The notes beneath the pieces were generated by a model. That model saw only the letters and a program-made list of their open reading frames with translations. It did not search any database and was not told the DNA's origin. From the NCBI GenBank assembly GCA_963734065.1, contig CAVTFN010000005.1, positions 248,001 through 312,000 on the forward strand: a DNA stretch of 64,000 nucleotides, read 5' to 3'. The stretch comes from DATBLE01 sp963734065. GTDB lineage: Bacteria; Actinomycetota; Thermoleophilia; Gaiellales; Gaiellaceae. The position numbers were made by a program, and so were the translations under genes. This document shows positions 40,573 through 49,690 of the stretch, piece by piece; the stretch's first letter is position 1, and each line of letters begins with the position of its first letter.

Positions 40573-41023
40573 ATGCCCCGCCGACCCCGCAAGCTCCTCC
40601 ACGAAGGTCGCCGGTTCCACATCACCGCCCGCGGCGTCGCGGGCTCGATGATCTTCACGGACGACTTCGACCGGCGGCGGTTCGTCCTGTATCTCGAGGA
40701 TGTTTCCGAATATCGGGGCTGGCGGGTGATCAGCTGGTGCCTGATGGGAACGCACTATCACCTGGTCGTCGAGGCGACGCAGGAGCAGATGTCTCTCGCG
40801 GTCCATCGGCTCCACTGCCTCTACGCCATGTACTTCAACCGCCGCCACGAACGCCGGGGTCATCTGTTCGAGTGGTCGTCGTCGCGGATCAACGTGGCCG
40901 AGAACCGGGCGGACGCTCGCTTACATCGAGAACAACCCGGTCACAGCGGGGTTGTGTGTCGAGGCGGCCGACTGGGCCTGGACGTGGCCGCGGCCGGCTC
41001 CGGAAGTCCGGCCGGCGGCCTGA
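40573..41023 (+). pseudogene. REP-associated tyrosine transposase, frameshifted copy
   Basis: The first ~100 codons match the intact RAYT closely (MPRRPRKL, HUH motif in MGTHYHLVVE, FNRRHERRGHLFE). After LFE the frame is lost. The catalytic tyrosine region LAYIENNPVTAGLCVEAADW continues in another frame from 40916 to the TGA at 41021-41023. Compared with the intact paralogue about 8 bp are missing between the two parts. Without the shift the open frame reads on as junk. Flanked by REPs at 40501-40513 and 41061-41071. Confidence 0.88.
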
Positions 41024-41060
41024 CCTCCTCTTCGGTCGTGTCTCTTCGAGCCAGGTCCAA

Positions 41061-41071
41061 GGGACTGTCCC
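41061..41071. repeat. REP palindrome, 3' of the broken RAYT
   Basis: GGGAC-T-GTCCC, 38 bp after the end of the RAYT remnant and 6 bp before the lutC stop codon. Confidence 0.85.
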
Positions 41072-41076
41072 CGGGA

Positions 41077-41475
41077 CTACGCCGGAACCGCCTCGTCCGA
41101 AGGGGGCACGAGGACGACGTGCACCTCGCCCGGGCCGTGGACGCCGACCGCGAGCTTCTGCTCGATGTCGGCGCTCCGGCTCGGACCGCTGACGATCGCG
41201 AGCGCGCTCGGGAGCTCGTCGCCGAGCGCGGCGAAGAGCTCGCTCAGGCCGGGCAGGATCAGATCCTCGCGCAGCAGCGTCACGTGGACGTAGGGGAGCA
41301 GCGAACGCGCCCGCGGCTCCTCCGGCGCAGCCGCCAGCACGACCGAACCGGTGTCGGCCAGGCCGTAGATCGCGGTCGATACGCCGGCCCCCTCGATCGA
41401 CGGAGCCTCGCCGCGGTGGACGCGGAACCCGACGGCCGCGGCATTCGCCGCGAAATCGTCGACCAGGTCGATCAA
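41077..41475 (-). CDS. lutC: LUD-domain protein LutC-like, short form
   Basis: About 132 residues of the LUD fold (STAIYGLADTGSVVLAAAP, LPYVHVTLLREDLILPGL, AIVSGPSRSADIEQKLAVGV). LutC of Bacillus is ~240 residues, so the N-terminal part is absent here. The start used is TTG at 41475, whose TTGA overlaps the lutB stop by 4 bp; no better start is evident. It should join LutA and LutB in L-lactate oxidation. Confidence 0.8.
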   Translation of the reverse strand: MIDLVDDFAANAAAVGFRVHRGEAPSIEGAGVSTAIYGLADTGSVVLAAAPEEPRARSLLPYVHVTLLREDLILPGLSELFAALGDELPSALAIVSGPSRSADIEQKLAVGVHGPGEVHVVLVPPSDEAVPA

Positions 41476-42845
41476 CGCCGGTCCCGGAATCGCCGGCCGA
41501 AGCGAGGCAGCGCACGGCCCGCCGACCACACACGGCCCGGCCCCGCCAGCCCGGCCAGGGGTTGCCCCAGCCGCGCGAACCGCGTCACCAGCCGGTACCC
41601 CCACACCGACGACCACGCCCACGACCAGGCCCAGAACCCGAGCCGCTCCCACCACGGCGCCACCCCCTCGTCGACCAGGTCTCGGCGCAGGTCGAGCAGC
41701 AGCTCGTGCAGGGGGATCTTCACCGGGCACGCCTCGGTGCACGCGCCGCAGAGCGACGACGCGTGCGGCAGCGACGGCGCCTCGCCCAGGCCCACGAGCA
41801 GCGGCAGCAGCACCGCCCCCATCGGACCCGAGTAGACCGGCCCATACGCTGCGCCGCCCGTCTTGCGGTACACGGGACACACATTCAGGCAGGCCCCGCA
41901 GCGGATGCAGGCGAGCATCTCCCGGTACCGGCCGTGCAGCAGGTTCGTCCGCCCGTTGTCGAGGATGACGACGTGCTGCTCCTCCGGCCCGTCCTCCTCG
42001 CCAGGGCGGCGCGGCCCGGTGATCAGCGTCGTGTAGACGGTCAGCTTCTGGCCGGTCCCGGACCGCGCCAGCAGCCGCAGCAGCACGGCGAGGTCGGCGG
42101 TCGTCGGCACCAGCCGCTCCATTCCCATGATCGCCACGTGCACGCGCGGGAGCGAGCTGACCATTCGACCGTTGCCCTCGTTCGTGACGAGACAGACCGA
42201 GCCGGTCGAGGAGACGCCGAAGTTCGCGCCGGTGATCCCGACGTCGGCCTGCAGGAAGGTCTCGCGGAGCTGCCGCCGCGCCGCCGCCGTCAGAGCCTCG
42301 AGCTCGGCCGGGACCGGCTCGCCGTCCACCGCGGTCAGGAGCTCTGCGACCTGCTCCGCCGTCTTCTCGATCGCCGGCGCGACGATGTGCACCGGATGCT
42401 CCCCCGCCAGCTGGAGGATGTACTCGCCGAGGTCCGTCTCCACCGGCGTCACGCCGACCGCCTCGAGAGCTGCATTGAGCCCGATCTCCTCGGTCGCCAT
42501 CGACTTCGACTTCGCCGCCAGCTTCGCCCCGGCCCGCGTGCAGACCTCCGCGACGTAGGCACTTGCCTCCTCGGCCGTGCGGGCGAAGAAGACATGACCG
42601 CCGCGGGCCTCCAGCGCAGCCGTGAACCGGTCGACGTGCCCCTGGAGATCGTCGACCACCTCCATCCGGATCGCATGCGCGCGCTCGCGTAGCGCCTCGA
42701 TGTCGGCGAGCCCCTCCCACGCCGACAGCCGGTGCGACCTCAGCCGGTCGGTCGAGTCGTCGAGCGCCTGCTGTATGTGCGCGTCGGCGAGCTTGCCGCG
42801 CGCGATCACCCGGAACCGCCCCGCCGGCTGGGCGAGGTCAGGCAC
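41472..42845 (-). CDS. lutB: Iron-sulfur L-lactate oxidation protein LutB
   Basis: A 457-residue LutB/LldF-type protein. The N-terminal LUD domain has KSKSMATEEIGLNAALEA and GITGANFGVSSTGSVCLVTN. Two ferredoxin-like clusters follow (CIRCGACLNVCPVYRK and CGACTEACPVKIPL). The C-terminus contains Trp-rich helices. It is part of the LutABC complex that oxidises L-lactate to pyruvate. Its start overlaps lutA by 8 bp. Confidence 0.92.
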   Translation of the reverse strand: MPDLAQPAGRFRVIARGKLADAHIQQALDDSTDRLRSHRLSAWEGLADIEALRERAHAIRMEVVDDLQGHVDRFTAALEARGGHVFFARTAEEASAYVAEVCTRAGAKLAAKSKSMATEEIGLNAALEAVGVTPVETDLGEYILQLAGEHPVHIVAPAIEKTAEQVAELLTAVDGEPVPAELEALTAAARRQLRETFLQADVGITGANFGVSSTGSVCLVTNEGNGRMVSSLPRVHVAIMGMERLVPTTADLAVLLRLLARSGTGQKLTVYTTLITGPRRPGEEDGPEEQHVVILDNGRTNLLHGRYREMLACIRCGACLNVCPVYRKTGGAAYGPVYSGPMGAVLLPLLVGLGEAPSLPHASSLCGACTEACPVKIPLHELLLDLRRDLVDEGVAPWWERLGFWAWSWAWSSVWGYRLVTRFARLGQPLAGLAGPGRVWSAGRALPRFGRRFRDRR

Positions 42846-43527
42846 CGATGCCCCTGGCCAGCGCGGTCGCGAGGTGGACGACCCGAACGGGCGAACCGCT
42901 CTTCTCGGCCCGGCCGCGCAGGTGCATCAGGCAGCCCGGATCGGCGGTCACGATCGTCCCGGCTGCCTCGCCGCCGGCCAGCTTCTCGTCGGCCATCGCC
43001 ACCGACACCTCGGGCTGGCGAACGGAGAACGTCCCGCCGAAGCCGCAGCAGAGATCGGGCCGCGCGAACGGGACGAGCTCCGCGCCCGAGCCGCCGAGCA
43101 GGCGCCGGGGCTGGGCGGACAAGTGCAGCTCGCGGAGCATGTGGCAGGAGTCGTGGTAGGCGATCCGGCGCCCGGCGTTCCGCGGCAGCGGCCGGAACCC
43201 CACGGAGGCGAGAAAGGCGGACAGCTCCCACACCTCGAACGGCTCGACGCCGAGCAGCTCCGGCAGGTAGTGCGACGCCATCGTCGCGCACGAGCCCGAG
43301 GGGGTGACGATCGGCGCCTCGCGCGAGAACGCGCGCGCGAACGAGCGGGCGACCCGCCGGGCCGCCGAACGATGCCCTGCGTTGAATGCCGGCTGGCCGC
43401 AGCACACCTGGCGCGGCGGAAACGCGACCTCGAACCCCGCCTGCCGGAGCAGCGTCTCGGCGTCGGCGACCGCCTCGGGGAAGGCGAGGTCGCCGAGGCA
43501 AGTCGCGAACAGCTGGACGGTCGGCAT
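42838..43527 (-). CDS. lutA: CCG-domain L-lactate oxidation protein LutA
   Basis: A 229-residue LutA/GlpC-like protein with two cysteine-rich CCG domains, QVCCGQPAFNAGHR and PDLCCGFGGTFSV, plus the upstream cysteines (LFATCLGD, YHDSCHML) that bind Fe-S. The ATG at 43527 gives MPTVQLFATCL, the usual start. First gene of lutABC; 62 bp separate it from the end of the rhamnose mutarotase gene upstream. Confidence 0.92.
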   Translation of the reverse strand: MPTVQLFATCLGDLAFPEAVADAETLLRQAGFEVAFPPRQVCCGQPAFNAGHRSAARRVARSFARAFSREAPIVTPSGSCATMASHYLPELLGVEPFEVWELSAFLASVGFRPLPRNAGRRIAYHDSCHMLRELHLSAQPRRLLGGSGAELVPFARPDLCCGFGGTFSVRQPEVSVAMADEKLAGGEAAGTIVTADPGCLMHLRGRAEKSGSPVRVVHLATALARGIGA

Positions 43528-43589
43528 GGTCGGGACTGTAGTCGGCCGATCGGCAATTCCACGCAGCCGCGGATCAACCATCTACGGAT

Positions 43590-43901
43590 TCAGTCGAGCC
43601 GGAAGATCTCCTCGAGCGCGGGCGGGCCGGCGTCCGGCACGCGCTCCTCCAACAGGTCGGCCATCGTGTCCTGCCACCGCGTGCACACGTCCTGCCCCGC
43701 CAGGTGGGCAGCGGCCCGCTCGAGATCGTCGGACTCGAAGTAGCCGAACACCCGGGTGCCGTCCCTGAAGATCGAGTAGTTGCGGATGCCCGCGTCGCGC
43801 AGCGCCTGGAGCATGTCGGGCCAGACCGCCCGGTGCGCCTCGACGTAGTCGTCGATGCGGTCGGGCTTCACGCGGAGGACGAACGCCGTGCGCTGCGTCA
43901 T
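43590..43901 (-). CDS. rhaM: L-rhamnose mutarotase
   Basis: A 103-residue RhaM: VKPDRIDDYVEAHRAVWPDM holds the catalytic His, and NYSIFRDGTRVFGYFE is typical. It interconverts alpha and beta anomers of L-rhamnose so that the isomerase gets its preferred form. The ATG at 43901 overlaps the rhaI stop by 4 bp. Confidence 0.93.
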   Translation of the reverse strand: MTQRTAFVLRVKPDRIDDYVEAHRAVWPDMLQALRDAGIRNYSIFRDGTRVFGYFESDDLERAAAHLAGQDVCTRWQDTMADLLEERVPDAGPPALEEIFRLD

Positions 43902-45055
43902 GTGCGCTCGTACGCGCTCTCGACCGAGGCGGTGCCGCGCTCCTCCGCGAGCCGCGCCCCGTAGCCGCCGGCGCGGAAGGCCTCGACCGGGTCCGGCGCG
44001 ACGCCCACCTCCGCGCGCACGCGCGCGAGCAGAGGCCGCACGTCGGTCTCGAATGCCTCGAGCAGGATCCGGTGCGCGCCGAGCACGTCCCCGGCGGCCT
44101 GCGCCTCCGCGAGGCGCCCCTCGTCCACGAGCAGGGCCTTCGCGTAGGCGGTCTGGATGTTCATCACCGACTGGATCATCGCGTCGATCTTGCCCTCGAC
44201 GTTGTGGGACTGGTCGATCATGAAGGCGACCCCGGCGGAGTCCGCGAGGGCGATCTCGCGCATGATCCGGAAGAGCTCGAACGGGTCGACCGAGCCGACG
44301 ATCAGGTCGTCGTCCGCGTACTTGCGGTTGTTGAAGTGGAAGCCGCCGAGCAGCCCCTCGGCGAGCAGGACGGCGACGATCTGCTCGATGTTCGTGCCCT
44401 GCGGGTGGTGGCCGGTGTCGACCAGCACCTGTGCCTGCGGGCCGAGCCGGCGGCAGACGAGCGCCGCCGTGCCCCAATCGGGAAGGTCGGTCGAGTAGAA
44501 CGCCGGCTCGAAGAACTTGTATTCGACCAGCAGCCTCGTCCGGGCCGGCAGGGCTGCGTAGACCTGCTCGAGCCCTTCGATCAGCCGGGTGTGGCGGGCG
44601 CGCAGGTCGTCCTGACCCGGGTAGTTCGTCCCGTCGGCGAGCCAGAGGCTGACCAGCGTCGAGCCCACCTCCTTCGCGATCTTGACGCAATCGAGGCAAT
44701 GCCGGACCGCGGCGGCGCGCACTTCGGCGTCCGGGTGGCAGAGGCTGCCGAGGCGGTAGGCGTCGTCGCCGAACAGGTTCGGGTTGATCGCGCCGAGCCG
44801 GACCCCCTGCCCGTCCGCGAAAGCTCGGAGCTCGCCGTAGTCGTCGACCGCGTCCCAGGGAATGTGCAGGGCGACGCTCGGGCAGCAGCCCGTCAGCCGG
44901 TGGACGAGCGCCGCGTCCGCGATCCGCTCGTGGACGTTGCGGGCTGCGCCCGGCCACGGGTAGACGTGGAACCTCGTACCCGAGTTGCCGTACCCCCACG
45001 ACGGCGTCTCGATCTCCAGCGCCTTCAGGCGCTCGACGACGGCTGCCTCGTCCAT
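43898..45055 (-). CDS. rhaI: L-rhamnose isomerase (RhaI type)
   Basis: A 385-residue TIM-barrel isomerase of the Pseudomonas/Thermotoga RhaI group, converting L-rhamnose to L-rhamnulose. Likely metal-binding segments are LLVEYKFFEPAFYS, VLVDTGHHPQGTN, FHFNNRKYADDDL and FMIDQSHNVEGKI. The start MDEAAVVERLK at 45055 is preferred; the longer frame would cross the operator. Divergent from the DeoR regulator and followed by rhaM. Confidence 0.92.
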   Translation of the reverse strand: MDEAAVVERLKALEIETPSWGYGNSGTRFHVYPWPGAARNVHERIADAALVHRLTGCCPSVALHIPWDAVDDYGELRAFADGQGVRLGAINPNLFGDDAYRLGSLCHPDAEVRAAAVRHCLDCVKIAKEVGSTLVSLWLADGTNYPGQDDLRARHTRLIEGLEQVYAALPARTRLLVEYKFFEPAFYSTDLPDWGTAALVCRRLGPQAQVLVDTGHHPQGTNIEQIVAVLLAEGLLGGFHFNNRKYADDDLIVGSVDPFELFRIMREIALADSAGVAFMIDQSHNVEGKIDAMIQSVMNIQTAYAKALLVDEGRLAEAQAAGDVLGAHRILLEAFETDVRPLLARVRAEVGVAPDPVEAFRAGGYGARLAEERGTASVESAYERT

Positions 45056-45085
45056 CGGGCGCAGTCTGACGCATCCGCGCTGGAT

Positions 45086-45120
45086 TACGAATCCGCTTTC
45101 GATTCGTATGATTTCGAAAG
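45086..45120. promoter_or_regulatory. Probable DeoR operator for the rhamnose genes
   Basis: TACGAATC (45086-45093) and GATTCGTA (45101-45108) form a perfect 8-bp inverted repeat with a 7-bp spacer. A second overlapping pair, CTTTCGA (45096-45102) and TCGAAAG (45114-45120), has an 11-bp spacer. The AT-rich patch lies between the divergent rhaI and deoR genes, so one operator could control both. Confidence 0.6.
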
Positions 45121-45125
45121 CGCGA

Positions 45126-45154
45126 TTGACTTTCGCGCCTCGCCGTTCTAGGGT
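45126..45154 (+). promoter_or_regulatory. Promoter of the DeoR regulator gene
   Basis: TTGACT at 45126-45131, a 17-nt spacer, TAGGGT at 45149-45154. Transcription would start near 45161, supporting ATG 45207 over the upstream ATG 45108. The operator lies just upstream. Confidence 0.5.
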
Positions 45155-45206
45155 CGCGCGCATCGACGGCGACCAGTCGATCCAGGCGTTTTCGCAGCAC
45201 GAGCGG

Positions 45207-46028
45207 ATGCAGCACGTCCTCCGCCTGCTCGAGTCGCGCGATTCCGTTCAGGTTGCGGAACTTGCGGAAGCATTTTCGGTTTCCGAGGTCACGGTGCGCA
45301 GCGATCTGACCGAGCTCGCGCGCCAGGGGCTCGTCGCCCGCGTGCGCGGCGGCGTCCGTGCCCTGCAGCAGGGCCAGTCCGAGGTCGGCTTCGACCTCCG
45401 GCTCCGCCTCGAGGTCGAGCGCAAGCAGGCGGTCGCGCGGGCAGCTGCGGCACTGGTCGGCGAGGGCGAGGCGGTCGCCCTGGACGCGAGCACGACCGCG
45501 TACTACCTCGCCCTCGAGCTGCGCACCAAGCGGGAGCTGGTGGTCGTCACCAACGGGCTGTTGGTCGCGACCGCACTCGCCGACGCGCCCGGCATCTCCG
45601 TGCTCGTCACCGGCGGGATGCTCCGCCTGTCGGCGATGTCGCTCGTCGGCGACCTCGGCACCGACGTGCTGCGGACGACCCGGATCAACAAGGGCTTCCT
45701 CGGCGCCCGCGGGCTGAGCATCGAGCGCGGCCTGATGGATCTCAACCCGGACGAGGTGCGGATCAAGCAGGAGATGGCGGATGCCTGCGAGCAGGTCTAC
45801 GGCATCCTCGATCGGACGAAATGGCACCGGAGCGCGCTGCTCAGCTTCGTCCCGCTCGACCGGCTGACGGGGATCGTCACCGACTCGGGCGCGCCGGAGG
45901 CCGAGGTCGAGGCCTGGCAGGCGGCCGGAGTGAACGTGATCACCACCGACCCCGGGCCGCGCGAGGCGCCGCCGGTGCGGCCCCGCGATCTGCGGCGGGC
46001 CGTCCGCAACGACGAGCTGGTCGGCTGA
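45207..46028 (+). CDS. DeoR-family transcriptional regulator of rhamnose catabolism
   Basis: A 273-residue DeoR regulator. The N-terminal winged helix reads MQHVLRLLESRDSVQVAELA then SVSEVTVRSDLTELARQGLV. The C-terminal sugar-phosphate-binding domain has ALDASTTAYYLALEL, TNGLLVATALAD and GFLGARGLSIERGLMD. It probably responds to a rhamnose-derived phosphate and represses the flanking operons. ATG 45207 is chosen by promoter position; 45108 would add 33 residues. The stop overlaps the rhaB ATG by one base. Confidence 0.9.
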   Translation: MQHVLRLLESRDSVQVAELAEAFSVSEVTVRSDLTELARQGLVARVRGGVRALQQGQSEVGFDLRLRLEVERKQAVARAAAALVGEGEAVALDASTTAYYLALELRTKRELVVVTNGLLVATALADAPGISVLVTGGMLRLSAMSLVGDLGTDVLRTTRINKGFLGARGLSIERGLMDLNPDEVRIKQEMADACEQVYGILDRTKWHRSALLSFVPLDRLTGIVTDSGAPEAEVEAWQAAGVNVITTDPGPREAPPVRPRDLRRAVRNDELVG

Positions 46029-47476
46029 TGCCGCGCCTGGCCGCCGTCGACCTCGGAGCCCAGAGCGGCCGCGTCGCCGTCGGCACGTTCGACGGCGAGC
46101 GGCTCACGGTCGACGAGGTGCACCGGTTCGAGAACACGCCCGTGACGCAGGACGGCGTCCTGCGCTGGGACTTCGAGCGCCTCTACCGCAACACCCTCGA
46201 CGGCCTCGCCGCCGCCGCCCCCGTCGACTCGGTCGCGGTCGACTCCTGGGCCGTCGACTTCGGGCTCGTCGACGCGGACGGACGGCTGCTGGCGAGCCCC
46301 GTGCACTACCGCGACGGCCGCCGCGCCGCCGCCGTCGAGCGCGTGTACGAACGCGTCCCGCCGCGCGAGCTCTACGAGCGGACCGGCATCCAGCTGCTGC
46401 CGATCAACACCGTCTTCGAGCTGGCCGCGCTGGTCGGTGAGAACGACCCGGCGCTCGCCGGCGCGGACACGCTCCTGCTGATCCCGGACCTCGTCCACGC
46501 GCGGTTGTGCGGAAGCCGCTCGACCGAGCTGACGAACGCGACCACCACGCAGTGCTTCGATCCACACGCGGGCACCTGGGCCGGCGACCTGCTCGAACGG
46601 CTGGAGATTCCGGCCGACGTGTTCCCCGAGGTCGTCCCGCCCGGGACGCCGCTCGGCCGGACCGCGGACGGCGTGGCCGTGATCGCGGTCGCCACGCACG
46701 ACACCGGATCCGCGGTCGCGGCGGTGCCGTTCGGCCATCACGACTCGGTGTTCGTCAGCGCCGGCACGTGGTCGCTCGTCGGGCTCGAGGTCGACCGGCC
46801 GCTGATCACCGACGCGACGTTCGCGGCCAACCTGACCAACGAGGGCGGCGTGGCCGGCACGTTCCGACTACTGCGGAACGTCACCGGGCTCTGGCTGCTG
46901 CACGAGTCGCGCCGGGCCTGGGCGGACGCCGGCCGGGATCACTCGTTCGACGACCTGAACGAGCTGGCGGCGGCGGCGCCTCCCTTCCAATCGCTCGTCG
47001 ACCCCGACCACGAGTCGTTCGCGGCGCCGGGCGACATGCCGGCCCGCATCGCCGCCTTCTGCGAGCACACCGGTCAGCCGGCCCCCGGAGATCCGGGCGC
47101 GACCGCGCGCTGCATCCTCGAGAGCATCGCCCTGAAGCACGCCGTGACCGTCGACCTGCTCCGCGAGGTCACGGGCGCCGACCCGGTCGAGCTACACGTC
47201 GTCGGCGGCGGCGCGCGGAACGAGCTGCTCTGCCGCTGGACCGCGCAGACGACCGGCCTGCCGGTCCTGGCCGGGCCGGAGGAGGCGACGCTGGTCGGAA
47301 ACCTGCTCGTCCAGGCAATGGCCCTGGGGGAGCTCGCCTCGCTCGAGGAGGCCCGAACGGTCGTCCGCGCCTCGTTCGTCCCGACCGTCTACGAGCCGAC
47401 GCCGTCGGCCGGATGGAGCGAGGCCAGGCAGCGCTTCGCCGAGCTGGTGCCGTCCACGCCGCTGGAGGTCGCGTAG
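46028..47476 (+). CDS. rhaB: L-rhamnulokinase
   Basis: A 482-residue FGGY kinase. LAAVDLGAQSGRVAVGTFDG is the ATP/phosphate loop, DSWAVDFGLVDADG holds the catalytic Asp, and FVSAGTWSLVGLEVDRP and VGGGARNELLCRWTAQTTG are typical of RhaB. It phosphorylates L-rhamnulose to rhamnulose-1-phosphate. Coupled to deoR before it and, by one base, to the aldolase/dehydrogenase after it. Confidence 0.93.
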   Translation: MPRLAAVDLGAQSGRVAVGTFDGERLTVDEVHRFENTPVTQDGVLRWDFERLYRNTLDGLAAAAPVDSVAVDSWAVDFGLVDADGRLLASPVHYRDGRRAAAVERVYERVPPRELYERTGIQLLPINTVFELAALVGENDPALAGADTLLLIPDLVHARLCGSRSTELTNATTTQCFDPHAGTWAGDLLERLEIPADVFPEVVPPGTPLGRTADGVAVIAVATHDTGSAVAAVPFGHHDSVFVSAGTWSLVGLEVDRPLITDATFAANLTNEGGVAGTFRLLRNVTGLWLLHESRRAWADAGRDHSFDDLNELAAAAPPFQSLVDPDHESFAAPGDMPARIAAFCEHTGQPAPGDPGATARCILESIALKHAVTVDLLREVTGADPVELHVVGGGARNELLCRWTAQTTGLPVLAGPEEATLVGNLLVQAMALGELASLEEARTVVRASFVPTVYEPTPSAGWSEARQRFAELVPSTPLEVA

Positions 47477-49590
47477 TGAGCGAGACCACGACCGTGCTGC
47501 ACGGCATTCCGGCGCCGGAGGACCGTTGGGACGAGAGCGCCACAGCGGGCGACAGCGTGCTCGACGGCCTCGTCCGCCGCTCGAACCTGCTCGGAGCCGA
47601 CCGCGCGCTCGCCAACGTCGGCGGCGGGAACACCTCGGCGAAGGAGACGATCGCCGACCACACGGGCCGAGAGGTCCGCGTGCTCTGGGTGAAGGGCTCG
47701 GGCACCGACCTGGCGACGATCACGGCAGCGGGCTTCGCCGGGCTCCGGCTCGACGAGGTCCTGCCGCTCGGGGAGCGCGAGGCGATGAGCGACGCCGAGA
47801 TGGTCGAGTACCTCCTGCGCTGTGCCGTCCGCCACGACCAGCCGCGGCCGTCGATCGAGACGCTGCTGCACGCGTTCGTGGCGGCCGGCCACGTCGACCA
47901 CACGCATCCCGACGCGATCATCGCGCTTACCTCGACGCCGGACGGTCGCAGGCTGGCCGAGGAGGAATTCGGCGACGAGGCGGTCTGGCTCGACTACCAG
48001 CGGCCCGGCTTCGACATGTCCCGGCGCATCGCCGAGCTGCTCGACGCCCAACCGGAGGCGCGCGCGGTCCTGCTCGAGCGCCACGGCCTCGTCACCTGGG
48101 GCGCGACCGGCGAGGAGAGCTACCACGCCACGCTCGAGCTCGTCCGCCGGGCGGCCGAGGCGATCGCCCGCGCGGCGAAAGACGGGTTCGGGCTGGGCGG
48201 CAGAAAGGTGGCAGAGGCGCGGACCGACGAGGCGGCCGCCCTCCTGGTGCCCGCGCTGCCCGCGCTCCGCGGAGCTCTCGCCGCCGACGGCGGCAGCGTG
48301 ATCCTCGAGGTCGACCGCAGTCCGGAGGCAGTCGCGTTCGCCTCGTCCGTCCGGGCGCCGAAGGTGAGCCAGGTCGGCGCGCCCTGCCCCGACCACCTGA
48401 TCCACACGAAGCACAAGCCGCTCGTGGTCGACTTCGACGCCGAGAGCGAGGACGCCGCCGAGCTGCGCGAGGCCCTCACCGCCGGCGTCGAGGAGTATGC
48501 GCGCTGGTACCGCGCCTACTACGAACGCAACGTCGACGACGAGACGCGGCAGTTCCCCATCGACCCCGCCGGCCCGCGGGTGGTGCTCGTCCCCGGCGTC
48601 GGCATCGTCACCTCCGGCCCTGACGCCGGGCGAGCCCGCGTCACCCGCGATCTCTACCACCGCGCGATCGCCGTCCAGGACGCCGCCGACGCGCTCGGCG
48701 GTTTCCGCTCGCTGAGCGAGAGCGAGGCCTTCGCGATCGAGTACTGGCCACTCGAGCGGTACAAGCTTGCCCAGGCGCCGCCTCGCGGGGAGCTCGCCGG
48801 GAAGGTCGCCCTGATCACCGGCGGAGCGAGCGGGATCGGGCGGGCGGCTGCGCGCGCGCTGGCCGCGAGCGGCGCCCACGTCGTCGTCGGCGACCTGAAC
48901 GTCGACGGCGCCCGCGAGGTCGCCGAGGAGATCGTCGCTGCCCACGGCCTGCGCCGCGCTGTCCCGGCGGCGGTCGACGTGACCAGCGAGGCGGCGGTCC
49001 AGCAGCTCGCCAGGCGGGCGGTGCTCGAGTACGGCGGCATCGACATCCTCGTCGCCTCGGCCGGGCTGGCGACGAGCGCGCCGATCACCGAGACGACGCT
49101 CGAGGACTGGGAGCGCAACTACGCGGTGCTCGCCCGCGGCTACTTCCTCGCCGCCCGCGAGGCCTTCAGGGTGATGGTCGAGCAGGGCGGCGGCGGCTCG
49201 ATCGTCTTCGTCGCCTCCAAGAACGCGCTGGTCGCCGGCGCCAACGCGGCCGCGTACTCGTCGGCGAAGGCGGCGTCGCTGCACCTCGCCCGCTGCCTGG
49301 CCGAGGAGGGCGGCCCGCACGGCATCCGCGTCAACACCGTCAACCCCGACGCGGTGATCGAGGGCTCGGCCATCTGGTCGTCCGACTGGAAGGCCGAGCG
49401 CGCGAACGCCTACGGCGTGGCGGCAGACGACCTCGAGTCGTTCTACCGCAGCCGGACCAAGCTCGGCGTCAGCGTCTACCCGGAGGACGTCGCCCAGGCG
49501 ATCGCCTTCCTGGCCGGCCCGCGCTCGGTCAAGTCCACCGGCAACGTGATCAACGTCGACGGCGGCGTGACGGCCGCCTACCCGCGATGA
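47476..49590 (+). CDS. rhaEW: Bifunctional rhamnulose-1-phosphate aldolase / lactaldehyde dehydrogenase
   Basis: A 704-residue fusion. Residues ~1-430 form a class II aldolase domain with zinc ligands in HVDHTHPDAIIAL and ERHGLVTWG. Residues ~440-704 form an SDR domain (LITGGASGIGRAAARAL, YSSAKAASLHLARC). The aldolase cuts rhamnulose-1-phosphate to DHAP and L-lactaldehyde, and the SDR domain oxidises the latter to L-lactate with NAD. This fusion is known from bacteria lacking separate RhaD. The lutABC genes nearby would consume the lactate. Confidence 0.9.
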   Translation: MSETTTVLHGIPAPEDRWDESATAGDSVLDGLVRRSNLLGADRALANVGGGNTSAKETIADHTGREVRVLWVKGSGTDLATITAAGFAGLRLDEVLPLGEREAMSDAEMVEYLLRCAVRHDQPRPSIETLLHAFVAAGHVDHTHPDAIIALTSTPDGRRLAEEEFGDEAVWLDYQRPGFDMSRRIAELLDAQPEARAVLLERHGLVTWGATGEESYHATLELVRRAAEAIARAAKDGFGLGGRKVAEARTDEAAALLVPALPALRGALAADGGSVILEVDRSPEAVAFASSVRAPKVSQVGAPCPDHLIHTKHKPLVVDFDAESEDAAELREALTAGVEEYARWYRAYYERNVDDETRQFPIDPAGPRVVLVPGVGIVTSGPDAGRARVTRDLYHRAIAVQDAADALGGFRSLSESEAFAIEYWPLERYKLAQAPPRGELAGKVALITGGASGIGRAAARALAASGAHVVVGDLNVDGAREVAEEIVAAHGLRRAVPAAVDVTSEAAVQQLARRAVLEYGGIDILVASAGLATSAPITETTLEDWERNYAVLARGYFLAAREAFRVMVEQGGGGSIVFVASKNALVAGANAAAYSSAKAASLHLARCLAEEGGPHGIRVNTVNPDAVIEGSAIWSSDWKAERANAYGVAADDLESFYRSRTKLGVSVYPEDVAQAIAFLAGPRSVKSTGNVINVDGGVTAAYPR

Positions 49591-49690
49591 CCCGCACGCG
49601 AAAGGAGGCCGACATCACGAGTTCCGGACGGCGAGGAGCCGTCGAAGCAGCAGTGACCGGAATCAGTCCCACGAGAGAGGAGGAGCACGC

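Noticed and set aside
40573..41835. A 420-residue plus-strand protein starting with the RAYT sequence
   Set aside because: Only the first ~100 residues are RAYT; the rest is out of frame and antisense to lutC and lutB. The frame-shifted remnant is the better reading.
45108..45206. Longer N-terminus for the DeoR regulator from ATG 45108
   Set aside because: It would include the predicted operator and promoter in the coding region; ATG 45207 lies just downstream of the promoter and fits normal DeoR starts.
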